Assembly (NCBI GenBank): GCA_900455085.1
Contig: UGTZ01000001.1
Location: 1,642,501-1,706,500 of the forward strand
Origin: Providencia rettgeri
Lineage (GTDB): Bacteria; Pseudomonadota; Gammaproteobacteria; Enterobacterales; Enterobacteriaceae
Direction of reading: 5' to 3'
Length of the DNA: 64,000 bases
Made by a program: the position numbers and the translations under genes. Below, piece by piece: positions 35,142-44,300 of the stretch (its first letter is position 1; each line of letters starts with the position of its first letter). The notes under the pieces were generated by a model, which was not told where the DNA came from, made no database searches, and saw nothing but the letters and a program-made list of their open reading frames with translations.

Positions 35142-35188
35142 TATAGGACAACCCATATTAATAAATAACAACAAGTTATCGTCCTATA
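35142..35188. repeat. 8-bp inverted repeat after iscU
   Basis: TATAGGAC (35142-35149) and GTCCTATA (35181-35188) are exact inverse copies separated by 31 bases. This is the first of three nested or consecutive inverted repeats in the iscU-iscA spacer. Confidence 0.6.
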
Positions 35189-35197
35189 ACTGGCACA

Positions 35198-35258
35198 ATA
35201 CCCACGGCGTCTAGGCTAAACATCGCTGAGTTTCTTAGTTTAGAAATAGGGTGGGTAT
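35198..35258. repeat. 8-bp inverted repeat in the iscU-iscA spacer
   Basis: ATACCCAC (35198-35205) and GTGGGTAT (35251-35258) are exact inverse copies around 45 bases that include a smaller stem (TTTCTTAGTTTAGAAA). Confidence 0.6.
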
Positions 35259-35269
35259 AAAATAATTTG

Positions 35270-35314
35270 AAGGCGGATGCGACTCATGAGTAGCATCTGC
35301 CTTGTTTGTTTCTA
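35270..35314 (+). terminator. Terminator-like hairpin between iscU and iscA
   Basis: AAGGCGGATGC (35270-35280) and GCATCTGCCTT (35293-35303) form an 11-bp stem with one G-U pair; the 12-base loop contains the palindrome ACTCATGAGT. It is followed by GTTTGTTTCT. The form is that of a moderate Rho-independent terminator or attenuator directly before the iscA ribosome site. Confidence 0.65.
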
Positions 35315-35328
35315 AAGTGAGGTTTGCA

Positions 35329-35652
35329 ATGTCTATTTCTCTTACAGAAAGTGCTGCGCAGCGTATTCAATCCTTTCTACAAAATCGTGGGAAAGGCGAA
35401 GGCTTGCGTTTAGGTGTAAGAACTTCAGGTTGTTCAGGAATGGCTTATGTTCTTGAATTTGCTGATACAATCAATGAAGAAGACACAGTTTTTGAAGATA
35501 AAGGTGTGAAAGTCATCATCGATGGCAAGAGCATTGTTTATCTTGATGGTACTGAGCTGGATTTCGTGAAAGAAGGCTTAAACGAAGGGTTTAAATTTAA
35601 TAACCCTAACGTCAATAGTGAATGCGGATGCGGTGAAAGTTTTCACGTATAA
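35329..35652 (+). CDS. iscA: Iron-sulfur cluster assembly protein IscA
   Basis: 107 residues with the three conserved cysteines Cys35 (TSGCSGMAY), Cys99 and Cys101 (SECGCGESFHV). The ATG at 35329 after AAAGTGAGG gives the standard N-terminus MSISLTESAAQRI; a start nine codons upstream would fall in the preceding hairpin. It acts as an A-type carrier or iron donor for clusters. Confidence 0.97.
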   Translation: MSISLTESAAQRIQSFLQNRGKGEGLRLGVRTSGCSGMAYVLEFADTINEEDTVFEDKGVKVIIDGKSIVYLDGTELDFVKEGLNEGFKFNNPNVNSECGCGESFHV

Positions 35653-35740
35653 TGCGTTTTATTAAGCCTAATTTTTGGCCAATCTTACTAATTTTATTTT
35701 ATTAGTGGTATTGGTAACCGGTTCGAGAAACTGAGCACTT

Positions 35741-36262
35741 ATGGATTATTTTACTCTTTTTGGGTTGACTCCCATCTATGCCATCGATAGCGAACAACTG
35801 ACGTTACGTTTTCAAGACTTACAGCGTCAATACCATCCTGACCGTTTTGCAACCTGTTCTGAACAGGAGAAAATGCAAGCACTACAAAAAGCAGCAACCA
35901 TTAATGCTGCTTATCAAGCCCTCCGTCATCCGCTAAAACGCGCGGAATATATGCTTTCATTGCATGGTTTTGATATTAATAACGAACAACATACCATGCA
36001 TGATACGGCATTTTTGATGGAGCAACTTGAGCTACGCGAAGAGTTAGACAATATTGAGAACAGTGATGACGCACTTGATCTATTGGCTAAATTTATGCAG
36101 AGCGTCAAGCAAATGCAGCAAGCACGAAGTGCACTGATGGTGACAGAGCTAGATGCCATGCAGTGGGAAAAAGCCGCTGATACCGTACGTAAACTACGTT
36201 TTCTCGACAAGCTTCAGCAGCAAGCAGAGCAACTCGAAGAACGATTACTAGATGAATTTTAA
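35741..36262 (+). CDS. hscB: Co-chaperone HscB
   Basis: A 173-residue J-domain protein. The J domain (1-75) has the HPD motif in YHPDRF and the C-terminal three-helix bundle binds IscU. It stimulates HscA ATPase activity and brings IscU to it. It ends 12 bases before hscA. Confidence 0.96.
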   Translation: MDYFTLFGLTPIYAIDSEQLTLRFQDLQRQYHPDRFATCSEQEKMQALQKAATINAAYQALRHPLKRAEYMLSLHGFDINNEQHTMHDTAFLMEQLELREELDNIENSDDALDLLAKFMQSVKQMQQARSALMVTELDAMQWEKAADTVRKLRFLDKLQQQAEQLEERLLDEF

Positions 36263-36274
36263 GAGAAAACGATT

Positions 36275-38125
36275 ATGGCGTTACTACAAATCAGCGAACC
36301 CGGTATGACAGCAGCTCCGCATCAACGCAAATTGGCTGCAGGCATTGATTTAGGTACCACCCACTCTTTGATTGCGACAGTGCGCAGTGGTGAAGCTGCA
36401 GCTTTGCCTGATAGCCAAGGGCGCTTTTTATTACCATCGATTGTTAATTATCAACCCGAAAGCAAATTAGTGGGATGGGAAGCGAAACAACTTGCCGAGC
36501 AAGACCCGGTCAATACCATTATTTCAGTGAAACGCATGATGGGGCGTTCATTAGCCGATATTCAAAAACGCTACCCTGACTTACCTTATCAATTGACTGC
36601 CAGTGAAAATGGTTTGCCGTTTATTCAAACCGTGGCTGGCCAAGTTGACCCAATCCAAGTTTCTTCTGACATTCTAAGAACACTAGCAAAACGTGCTGAA
36701 GAAACCTTAGGTGGGGAAATGGATGGCGTAGTGATCACAGTACCGGCTTATTTTGATGATGCACAACGCCAAGGGACCAAAGATGCAGCGCGCCTTGCAG
36801 GCTTACATGTATTGCGTTTGCTGAATGAACCGACTGCGGCTGCGATTGCCTATGGATTAGACTCTGGGCAAGAAGGTGTGATTGCTGTTTATGACCTCGG
36901 TGGTGGCACTTTTGATGTGTCCATTTTACGCCTGAGCCGTGGTGTTTTTGAAGTGTTAGCAACGGGCGGCGATACCGCGCTTGGTGGTGATGACTTTGAC
37001 CAAGTATTGGCTCAGTGGATTGCTGAGCAGGCAGGGGTTTCATTACAAGGTGATCATCATTTAAATCGTCAGTTATTAAATGTGGCGACAGAAACCAAAG
37101 TTGCGCTTAGTGATGCAGAAACAGTGACTATTCAGCTTGCCAACTGGCAAGGGGAAATTCGTCGTGAGCAGTTTGAAACGTTAATTGAAAATTACGTAAA
37201 GCGCACTCTGATGGCTTGTCGCCGTGCGTTAAAAGATGCGGGTGTTGAGGCTGAAGATGTTCTGAATGTCGTGATGGTCGGTGGTTCGACTCGTGTGCCA
37301 CTAGTACGTCAAAAAGTCGGGGAGTTTTTTGGTAAATCACCACTGACATCCATCGACCCAGATAAAGTTGTCGCCATTGGCGCTGCAATTCAAGCGGATA
37401 TTTTAGTCGGAAACAAGCCTGATAGCGAGATGCTGTTGTTAGATGTGATCCCACTCTCTCTTGGTTTGGAAACGATGGGTGGATTAGTCGAAAAAGTGAT
37501 CCCGCGTAACACCACCATCCCTGTTGCTCGAGCCCAAGAGTTTACCACCTTTAAAGATGGTCAAACGGCGATGAGCGTTCATGTCGTACAAGGTGAACGC
37601 GAAATGGTGGCAGATTGCCGTTCATTAGCTCGCTTTACCTTGCGTGATATTCCAGCGATGGCCGCAGGTGGGGCACATATTCGTGTGACTTTTCAAGTCG
37701 ATGCCGATGGGCTGTTGAGTGTTAGCGCCATGGAAAAATCGACAGGTGTAGAAGCATCGATTCAAGTTAAGCCATCGTATGGGTTAACGGATAACGAAAT
37801 TTCAAACATGATTAAAGATTCAATGACTAACGCGCAAGATGATTTAAATGCGCGCCGCTTAGCGGAGCAAAAAGTTGAAGCTGCAAGAGTGCTTGAAAGT
37901 TTAACGAGCGCATTAGCCCAAGATGGCAATTTACTGACGCCAGAAGAAGAGTCAGAAATTGATAATGCAGTCAATGAGTTAATTAAAGCGGTTGAGGGTA
38001 CAGACCCAATCGTAATTGAAAATGCCATTAAACAACTGGATAAGCAATCGCAGGAGTTTGCAGCGCGTCGCATGGATACCTCCATTCGCCAAGCGTTGTC
38101 AGGTCATTCTGTGGATGAGATATAA
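36275..38125 (+). CDS. hscA: Hsp70-type chaperone HscA
   Basis: A 616-residue specialised DnaK homologue: N-terminal ATPase domain with AGIDLGTTHSLIATV, AYFDDAQRQGTKDAARLAG and VYDLGGGTFDVSIL, then the substrate domain that recognises LPPVK of IscU. It drives release of clusters from IscU. The fdx start lies 2 bases after its stop. Confidence 0.97.
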   Translation: MALLQISEPGMTAAPHQRKLAAGIDLGTTHSLIATVRSGEAAALPDSQGRFLLPSIVNYQPESKLVGWEAKQLAEQDPVNTIISVKRMMGRSLADIQKRYPDLPYQLTASENGLPFIQTVAGQVDPIQVSSDILRTLAKRAEETLGGEMDGVVITVPAYFDDAQRQGTKDAARLAGLHVLRLLNEPTAAAIAYGLDSGQEGVIAVYDLGGGTFDVSILRLSRGVFEVLATGGDTALGGDDFDQVLAQWIAEQAGVSLQGDHHLNRQLLNVATETKVALSDAETVTIQLANWQGEIRREQFETLIENYVKRTLMACRRALKDAGVEAEDVLNVVMVGGSTRVPLVRQKVGEFFGKSPLTSIDPDKVVAIGAAIQADILVGNKPDSEMLLLDVIPLSLGLETMGGLVEKVIPRNTTIPVARAQEFTTFKDGQTAMSVHVVQGEREMVADCRSLARFTLRDIPAMAAGGAHIRVTFQVDADGLLSVSAMEKSTGVEASIQVKPSYGLTDNEISNMIKDSMTNAQDDLNARRLAEQKVEAARVLESLTSALAQDGNLLTPEEESEIDNAVNELIKAVEGTDPIVIENAIKQLDKQSQEFAARRMDTSIRQALSGHSVDEI

Positions 38126-38127
38126 TT

Positions 38128-38463
38128 ATGCCTAAAATAGTTTTTTTACCTCATAGTGATTTATGTCCAGACGGTGCAGTAGTTGAAGCACAAGAAGGCG
38201 AATCTATTTTAAATGTTGCGCTACGCAGCGGTATTGAGCTTGAGCACGCCTGTGAAAAATCCTGTGCTTGTACAACCTGTCATTGTATTGTTCGTGAAGG
38301 TTTCGATTCACTGGAAGAAAGCAGTGAACTCGAAGATGACATGTTAGATAAAGCATGGGGGTTAGAGCCTGAAAGCCGTCTAAGTTGCCAAGCATTGGTG
38401 ACGGATGAGGATTTAGTGGTAGAGATCCCTCGTTATACTATCAATCACGCCCGCGAACACTGA
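38128..38463 (+). CDS. fdx: [2Fe-2S] ferredoxin of the isc system
   Basis: 111 residues with the adrenodoxin-type ligands Cys42, Cys48, Cys51 and Cys87 (ACEKSCACTTCHCIV, RLSCQAL) and the extra Cys46 also found in E. coli Fdx. It provides electrons for cluster assembly. The following iscX gene is separated from it by a tandem ERIC pair. Confidence 0.97.
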   Translation: MPKIVFLPHSDLCPDGAVVEAQEGESILNVALRSGIELEHACEKSCACTTCHCIVREGFDSLEESSELEDDMLDKAWGLEPESRLSCQALVTDEDLVVEIPRYTINHAREH

Positions 38464-38468
38464 TTTTT

Positions 38469-38582
38469 GTCATACTTCACGCTGTAGCGTTGTTGGCTTC
38501 TTTCGCTAACCCTAGTCACATACTTTTGTATGCTCCTAGGGATTAGCTCAACTTGCCGCCTAGCTACAACGTGAATTATTTA
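38469..38582. repeat. ERIC element, copy 1 of a tandem pair
   Basis: A full ERIC element from GTCATACTTCACGCTGTAG to ACGTGAATTATTT, with an intact central part: TTCGCTAACCCTAGTCAC then ACTTTTGTATGCTCCTAGGGATTAGC. Confidence 0.92.
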
Positions 38583-38598
38583 AAAAATAGAAACGCTC

Positions 38599-38710
38599 GT
38601 CATACTTCATACTGTAGCGTTGTTGGCTTCTTTCGCTAACTCGAATCACATACTTCTGTATGCTCCTAGGGATTAGCTCAATCGCCGCCTAGCTACAATG
38701 TGAATTATTT
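38599..38710. repeat. ERIC element, copy 2 of a tandem pair
   Basis: Nearly identical to copy 1, offset by 130 bases, including the shared spacer (AAAAAAT-GAAA-GCTC). A short further stretch GGCATGTTTGGCGTTGTAACG at 38729-38749 looks like the worn start of a third copy. Confidence 0.92.
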
Positions 38711-38797
38711 AAAAAATTGAAATGCTCGGCATGTTTGGCGTTGTAACGTAGAGCATCAATGGTAAAAATCATTTAATAATCAAATTGGTGAGAGAAC

Positions 38798-38998
38798 ATG
38801 AGTTTAAAATGGTCAAATAGCCGCGAAATCGGTGAAGCACTGTACGACGCATTTCCTGATGTTGATCCTAAAACGGTGCGCTTTACTGATATGCACCAGT
38901 GGATTTGCGATTTAGAAGAATTTAATGATGACCCGCAAAAATCGAATGAGAAAATCCTAGAAGCCATTTTGTTAGTTTGGCTGGATGAGTTCGAATAA
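38798..38998 (+). CDS. iscX: IscX, small acidic isc protein
   Basis: 66 residues, full length: MSLKWSNSREIGEALYDAFPDVDPKTVRFTDMHQW, ending in LLVWLDEFE. IscX binds IscS and iron and tunes cluster assembly. In E. coli it directly follows fdx; here the tandem ERIC pair separates them, so expression may depend on read-through of that structured region. Confidence 0.96.
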   Translation: MSLKWSNSREIGEALYDAFPDVDPKTVRFTDMHQWICDLEEFNDDPQKSNEKILEAILLVWLDEFE

Positions 38999-39014
38999 GT
39001 AGAGTTTTACCCTA

Positions 39015-39056
39015 AAAACCGAGTGACTGTCAGAAATAGTGCTCGGTTTTTTATTT
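39015..39056 (+). terminator. Terminator of the isc operon
   Basis: AAAACCGAG (39015-39023) and CTCGGTTTT (39042-39050) form a 9-bp stem followed by a T-rich run. Confidence 0.85.
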
Positions 39057-39171
39057 TATATCAGCACTATAATGATATCCCTATTGGTATTTATCAGTTA
39101 AGGTAATGCTATCTGCCGACAGAATCAATGGGTTTTTACTGTCTGCAAAAATAGACAAAGTGAGAAAAACG

Positions 39172-40467
39172 ATGACAAAACAAATTATGCCAGTAATGAT
39201 TTCTTGTGAGCCTGCTGCACCTTGTTGGGGTGAAGGCGCATTGTTAAGCTCTAGTGATAAAGGGATGACAATCCACCTGAAACATGCAGGTAAATTATGT
39301 GCAGTACAAAGCGCTGGCCGTAAATTAGATGGTCAAGGGATCCGCAATGTTGCTTTGGCTGGCGAAGGATGGGATTTAGAAAAAAGCTGGGCATTTTGGC
39401 AAGGTTTTCGTGCGCCAAAAGGGGCGAGAACGATTGAATGGCCAGTATTGCCTGAAGCAGACCGCAAAGAATTAGAAAACCGTATTCGTACCATTGATTG
39501 GGTACGTGATGTCATTAACGCACCTGCAGAAGAGTTAGGCCCAGAACAACTCGCACAACGCGCCATTGATTTACTCTGCACTGTGGGCGCACAAGACATT
39601 AGCTACCGCATTATTAAAGGCGATGACTTATTAGAACAGGGGTATACTGGTATTCATACGGTCGGTCGCGGTTCAAGTCGTCCACCTGTCTTTTTAGCGT
39701 TAGATTACAACCCAGGTGCAAACCCAAATGCCCCTGTTTTTGCTGCGTTAGTCGGCAAAGGTATTACTTTCGATTCAGGTGGTTATAGCATCAAACCATC
39801 GTCTTCCATGAATTCAATGAAAGCGGATATGGGCGGTGCTGCAACCTTAGCGGGTTCATTGGCATTGGCGATTTCTCGTGGCTTACAAAAACGCGTCAAA
39901 ATGTTCCTGTGCATTGCTGACAATATGGTTAGCGGTAATGCATTCAAATTGGGGGATATTATTCGTTACCGTAATGGTAAATCCGTTGAAATTATGAATA
40001 CGGATGCTGAAGGCCGCCTTGTGTTAGCTGATGGCCTGATTGATGCTAGCAAAGAAAAACCAACGCTGATCATTGATGCTGCAACCTTGACGGGTGCGGC
40101 GAAAACCGCCGTGGGCAATGACTACCATTCAGTGTTGAGCTTCGATGATAAATTAGTTGCTGACTTGATGAGCGCTTCAGACACTGAGTTTGAACTGTTC
40201 TGGCGTTTACCTTTGGCAGAGTTCCATCGCCAACAATTACCGTCTGGCTTTGCGGATTTGAACAACATCGCGGCACCATCGCACACTGCAGGCGCAAGCA
40301 CTGCTGCGGCATTTTTATCGCATTTTGTCGAAAATTATCGTCAAAATTGGGTACATATCGACTGCTCCGCGACTTACCGTAAATCTGCAGTTAGCTTATG
40401 GGCAGAAGGCGCTACGGGTACAGGTGTAAGAACATTAGCAAACTTATTAATCAGTAAATCAAAGTAG
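39172..40467 (+). CDS. pepB: Peptidase B, leucyl aminopeptidase family M17
   Basis: 431 residues with the M17 signature NTDAEGRLVLADGL and the metal and catalytic segments VGKGITFDSGGYSIKPSS and MKADMGGAA. It frees N-terminal residues from peptides, with a preference for acidic residues in E. coli. ATG 39172 gives the usual start; an in-frame ATG 22 codons upstream has no support. E. coli has the same isc-pepB order. Confidence 0.95.
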   Translation: MTKQIMPVMISCEPAAPCWGEGALLSSSDKGMTIHLKHAGKLCAVQSAGRKLDGQGIRNVALAGEGWDLEKSWAFWQGFRAPKGARTIEWPVLPEADRKELENRIRTIDWVRDVINAPAEELGPEQLAQRAIDLLCTVGAQDISYRIIKGDDLLEQGYTGIHTVGRGSSRPPVFLALDYNPGANPNAPVFAALVGKGITFDSGGYSIKPSSSMNSMKADMGGAATLAGSLALAISRGLQKRVKMFLCIADNMVSGNAFKLGDIIRYRNGKSVEIMNTDAEGRLVLADGLIDASKEKPTLIIDAATLTGAAKTAVGNDYHSVLSFDDKLVADLMSASDTEFELFWRLPLAEFHRQQLPSGFADLNNIAAPSHTAGASTAAAFLSHFVENYRQNWVHIDCSATYRKSAVSLWAEGATGTGVRTLANLLISKSK

Positions 40468-40486
40468 TGAATGTTTGATTAATAAC

Positions 40487-40521
40487 AGGCACGGGAAGGT
40501 AACTTTTCGTGCCTATTTTTT
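40487..40521 (+). terminator. Terminator of pepB
   Basis: AGGCACG (40487-40493) and CGTGCCT (40508-40514) form a stem followed by ATTTTTTAT. Confidence 0.85.
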
Positions 40522-40578
40522 ATCTAGATGTATTTGCGAGTATAATAAGCTCTTCTTTTTAATAGCAGGGGATTGGCA

Positions 40579-41031
40579 ATGTCGCAGCAATCGAATAATA
40601 ACAGTTCCACCCAAGAAACTGAGATCCAATTTACTGAGTTAACCGTACCGAAAGGCTCATCACTTAAATTAAGTGTGTTAGAAGAACAGCCGCAGGCTAT
40701 TGTTGATGCGCTTAGCGAATTTTTTAAACAACACAAAGTCGTGAGACGCGGTTTTATGGTCTCCGCAGTAGAGAGTGATAACACTGAAGAAACGCCAATA
40801 TTAATGATAGCGTTAGAGTTTACTGCAGGGGCAGAAAATATTGATTCCATTATTCATGAGGCGGGGACACTTGCTTGTGAGTTTTTAGCCGATGACGAAT
40901 CTATTGATTTTTGTGTGGTAAATGAGAATGAGCAAGGTGTCAGCCACTTTATTACTCAACATATTCAGCCTTTTTATCAGCGTCGCCTTGGTAGCTTCTT
41001 ACGAGACACAATCCCAGTAAAAAACACCTAA
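40579..41031 (+). CDS. sseB: SseB C-terminal domain protein (short form)
   Basis: 150 residues matching only the C-terminal half of E. coli SseB (258 residues): LTVPKGSSLKLSVLEEQPQAIVDALSEFF, then SHFITQHIQPFYQRRLGSFLRD. The N-terminal SseB domain is absent, and the 100-base gap to pepB is too short to hold it, so this is a natural short form. ATG 40579 follows AGGGGA; a TTG two codons earlier is possible. SseB in E. coli affects serine sensitivity; the molecular role is unknown. Its usual neighbour sseA is also missing. Confidence 0.85.
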   Translation: MSQQSNNNSSTQETEIQFTELTVPKGSSLKLSVLEEQPQAIVDALSEFFKQHKVVRRGFMVSAVESDNTEETPILMIALEFTAGAENIDSIIHEAGTLACEFLADDESIDFCVVNENEQGVSHFITQHIQPFYQRRLGSFLRDTIPVKNT

Positions 41032-41347
41032 TAGTTCCATGTATAGAGTGAGAAAAATGTTTTTCTCACTCATAAAAGGCATATTGCTCATTTATTAAAT
41101 ATATATTCTGCTTACTATTTAAAAAATATTATTTCATTTCACTGTTTTTCTCGCCCATCATTTTTTCCGTTTTGTCTGATAGGTGTTCTAATCACATTCT
41201 GTTAAATTATATTGATAATTGAAACAATATCAGCAGCATTTATCTGTGTGTGTTTTTAGCCATTTCCAAGTATATAGTGGGTTTTAACCTCCTGTTAAAA
41301 CCTTAAAAAAACAGAATAAATTTTAACTAATTAAAGGGCGGGCGGTA
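41032..41347. other. Spacer between sseB and yfhM
   Basis: A 12-bp palindrome GAGTGAGAAAAA / TTTTTCTCACTC at 41046-41071, probably the sseB terminator, opens the region. The rest is AT-rich and must hold the yfhM promoter, though no clear -35/-10 pair stands out. No gene seen. Confidence 0.6.
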
Positions 41348-44300
41348 ATGAAACAACAATCTAGTTGGGCTTCATTGGCGGGTCTAAAAACCAAAAAGCG
41401 TTATTTAGCACTTGCGTTGGCATCTGTCGTGGCATTGGCCGGTTGTGATAATACAGAAGAAGCAACCAAAAATGAGCCAAATGTTTCCACGACAGCGCCA
41501 GAAAATCAAACTAAAACAGCGCCAGTTGCAGAGCAGAGAAAAGCAGCACCGAAACTTTCCACTGAAGAAATGGTAAAAAAATATGCAGGGAAAGATCTCA
41601 CCATTTTGGATGCGTCTGAATTGCAGCTTGATGGTGCGAGTGCCATGGTGGTGACATTCTCCGTTCCATTACAAGCAAACCAAGATTTTGGCCAGTACAT
41701 AAACCTCATTGATGTTAAAACCGGTAAGTTAGATGGCGCTTGGGAACTGTCTGATAACCAAATGGAATTACGTTTTCGTCACCTTCCACCGTCTAAAGAA
41801 TTAAACCTCACCATTAACCCGGGCATTAAAGCGGTTAATGAGCGTACAATGACCGAAAGTTTTGAGAAAAAACTCACCACGGCGCAAATCATCCCAACAG
41901 TTGGTTTTGCAAGTAAAGGCTCTTTATTACCGAGTAAGGTCGCACAGGGTTTACCTGTGATTGCGCTGAATGTTGATAAGGTTGATGTTAATTTCTTCCG
42001 TGTGGATGAAAAGCAGCTGCCACAATTTTTAGCGCAGTGGCAGTATCGTAGTAATTATGAGTATTGGTATTCAGAAGAGTTTCTCGACAAAGTGGAGCTG
42101 GCTTATACCGGCCGTTTTGATTTAAATCCAGATAAAAATACTCGCCAAACTATTTTACTGCCGTTGAAAGATGTCAAAGAATTACAGCAAGATGGCGTAT
42201 ATTTGGCCATCATGCAAAAAGCAGGCAGCTATAGCTATCAATTCCCTGCAACCGTCTTCACATTAAGTGATATTGGCGTGTCACTACACAGTTACCAAGA
42301 TCGAGTCGATATTTTCACGCAATCCTTAGCGAAAGGCTCTGCCATTAAAGGCGTTGAGCTACGTATTTTGGATGAAAAAGGTCAGTTAGTGACAAAAGGC
42401 ACCACAGATGGTGATGGTCACGCTCAATTAGATAAATTAGCGGGTGGAAAATTATTACTGGCAACCCATGAAGGGCAAACCAGTATGATTGATCTCACGC
42501 AGCCGGCACTTGATCTGTCTGAATTTGATATTTCAGGGCCAGAAGGCTATGCAAAACAATTTTTCACCTTTGGGCCGCGTGATTTATATCGTCCGGGTGA
42601 ACTGCTGCTGGTGAATGGCTTACTGCGTGATGGCGATGGTAACCCAGTTAAAACTCAGCCGGTTAAAGTTGATGTATTAAAAACAGATGGGCAAGTGGTT
42701 CGTAGTTTCGTGTGGCAGCCGGAAGAAAACCAAAATGGATTATATCAATACCAATTTGAAATTCCTAAAAATGCAGAAACCGGCGGTTGGTCGTTACGTT
42801 TTGATTTAGGTGACGGTTCACCACAACGCTATTACAAATTCAATGTTGAAGATTTCATGCCAGAACGCATGGCGCTGGAAATTGTTGGCAGTGATGTTCC
42901 TCGTTTAACTGACCAGTCGGTTGATTTTGATATTCAAGGCCGTTATTTATACGGAGCACCTGCAGCAGACAACCAACTGCAAGGCCAAATTGTTTTAAAA
43001 GCAGACCGTGAAGCGGTAGCAAAATTACCTGGTTTTGAATTTGGCGCTGTCAATGAAGAGGGCTTACCTCGTAAATTAGATGAGTTTGACTTGACGCTGG
43101 ACAGCAACGGCGAAACTGTAATTTCAATTCCAAACAGTAATTGGAGCTCAACACGTTCACCAATTTCGGCCGTTTTACAAGCAAGTTTACTCGAAGCTGG
43201 CGGACGTCCAGTGACGCGTCGTGCTGAGCAAGCCATTTGGCCTGCGGAAAAACTAGTCGGTATTCGTCCATTATTCGCCAAAAAAGAAATTTACGATTAC
43301 CGCACAGATCGTTATGTCAAACGCCACAATGTGGATGAAAATTCACTCGCAGAATTTGAATTAGTCATGGCGGATGCGGCGGGTAATAAACTGGCAGCAG
43401 AAAACTTAACCGTGCGTTTAGTGTATGAACGCCGTGATTATTATTGGAGTTGGTCTGAAAGTGGTGGTTGGTCTTCAAATTATGACCAAAAAGACCTTGT
43501 TATGGCGAATGAAAATATTGCCATCGCCAAAGACGGTACAGCGAAAGTCTCCTTCCCTGTGGATTGGGGGGCATTCCGTTTAGAGGTATTAAACCCAGAG
43601 AATCAGCTCGTTTCCAGCGTCCAGTTCTGGGCGGGGTATTCATGGCAAGATAACACAGGGGGAAGCGGCTCAGTTCGTCCTGACCAAGTGAAACTCAGCC
43701 TGAATAAGCCTGCATATTTACCGGGTGAAAAAGCCAAAGTTCGCATTGAATCCCCTAAAGCCGGCAAAGGCTATATATTGCTCGAGTCGAGTAATGGCCC
43801 ACTGTGGTGGGAAGAAATTGATGTACCAGAAAAGGGCTTAGACGTTGAAATCCCAGTCAATAAAGAGTGGGCTCGTCATGATTTATACGTTTCTGCCGTC
43901 GTTGTTCGTCCAGGTGATGACTCTAAAGAAGCCACGGTGAAACGTGCGGTGGGTGTGTTGCATTTACCAATTGCAGATGAAAACCGTAAGATTGCGTTGG
44001 CCTTAACGACGCCAGACAAAATGCGCCCTAATCAAGACTTAACGGTAAAAATTAAAGCGACAGCGCAAGATGGCAAACCGTTACCTGAAAAAGTGAATGT
44101 GCTGTTATCTGCAGTTGATACTGGTGTATTAAATATCACGGATTTCAAAACCCCAGACCCGTATGACGCCTTTTTTGGCCGCAAGCGCTATGGCGTTGAT
44201 CAGTATGACGTTTATGGTCACTTAATTGAAGGACAAGGTAAGATTGCTAACTTACGCTTTGGTGGTGACAGCGAGGATGCGGCATTAGAGCGTGGTGGTA

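Noticed and set aside
35142..35258. Insertion sequence or MITE in the iscU-iscA spacer
   Set aside because: The inverted repeats are short, there are no clear target duplications, and no second copy was seen in the window; kept only as an RNA-structure finding.
40468..40578. A hidden N-terminal half of sseB before the short gene
   Set aside because: The space between pepB and sseB is about 110 bases and is taken up by the pepB terminator.
42943..43281. Open frames of 60-130 residues antisense to yfhM, glyA, ispG, hscA, trmJ and others
   Set aside because: They are shadow frames of well-identified genes, without ribosome sites or family similarity.
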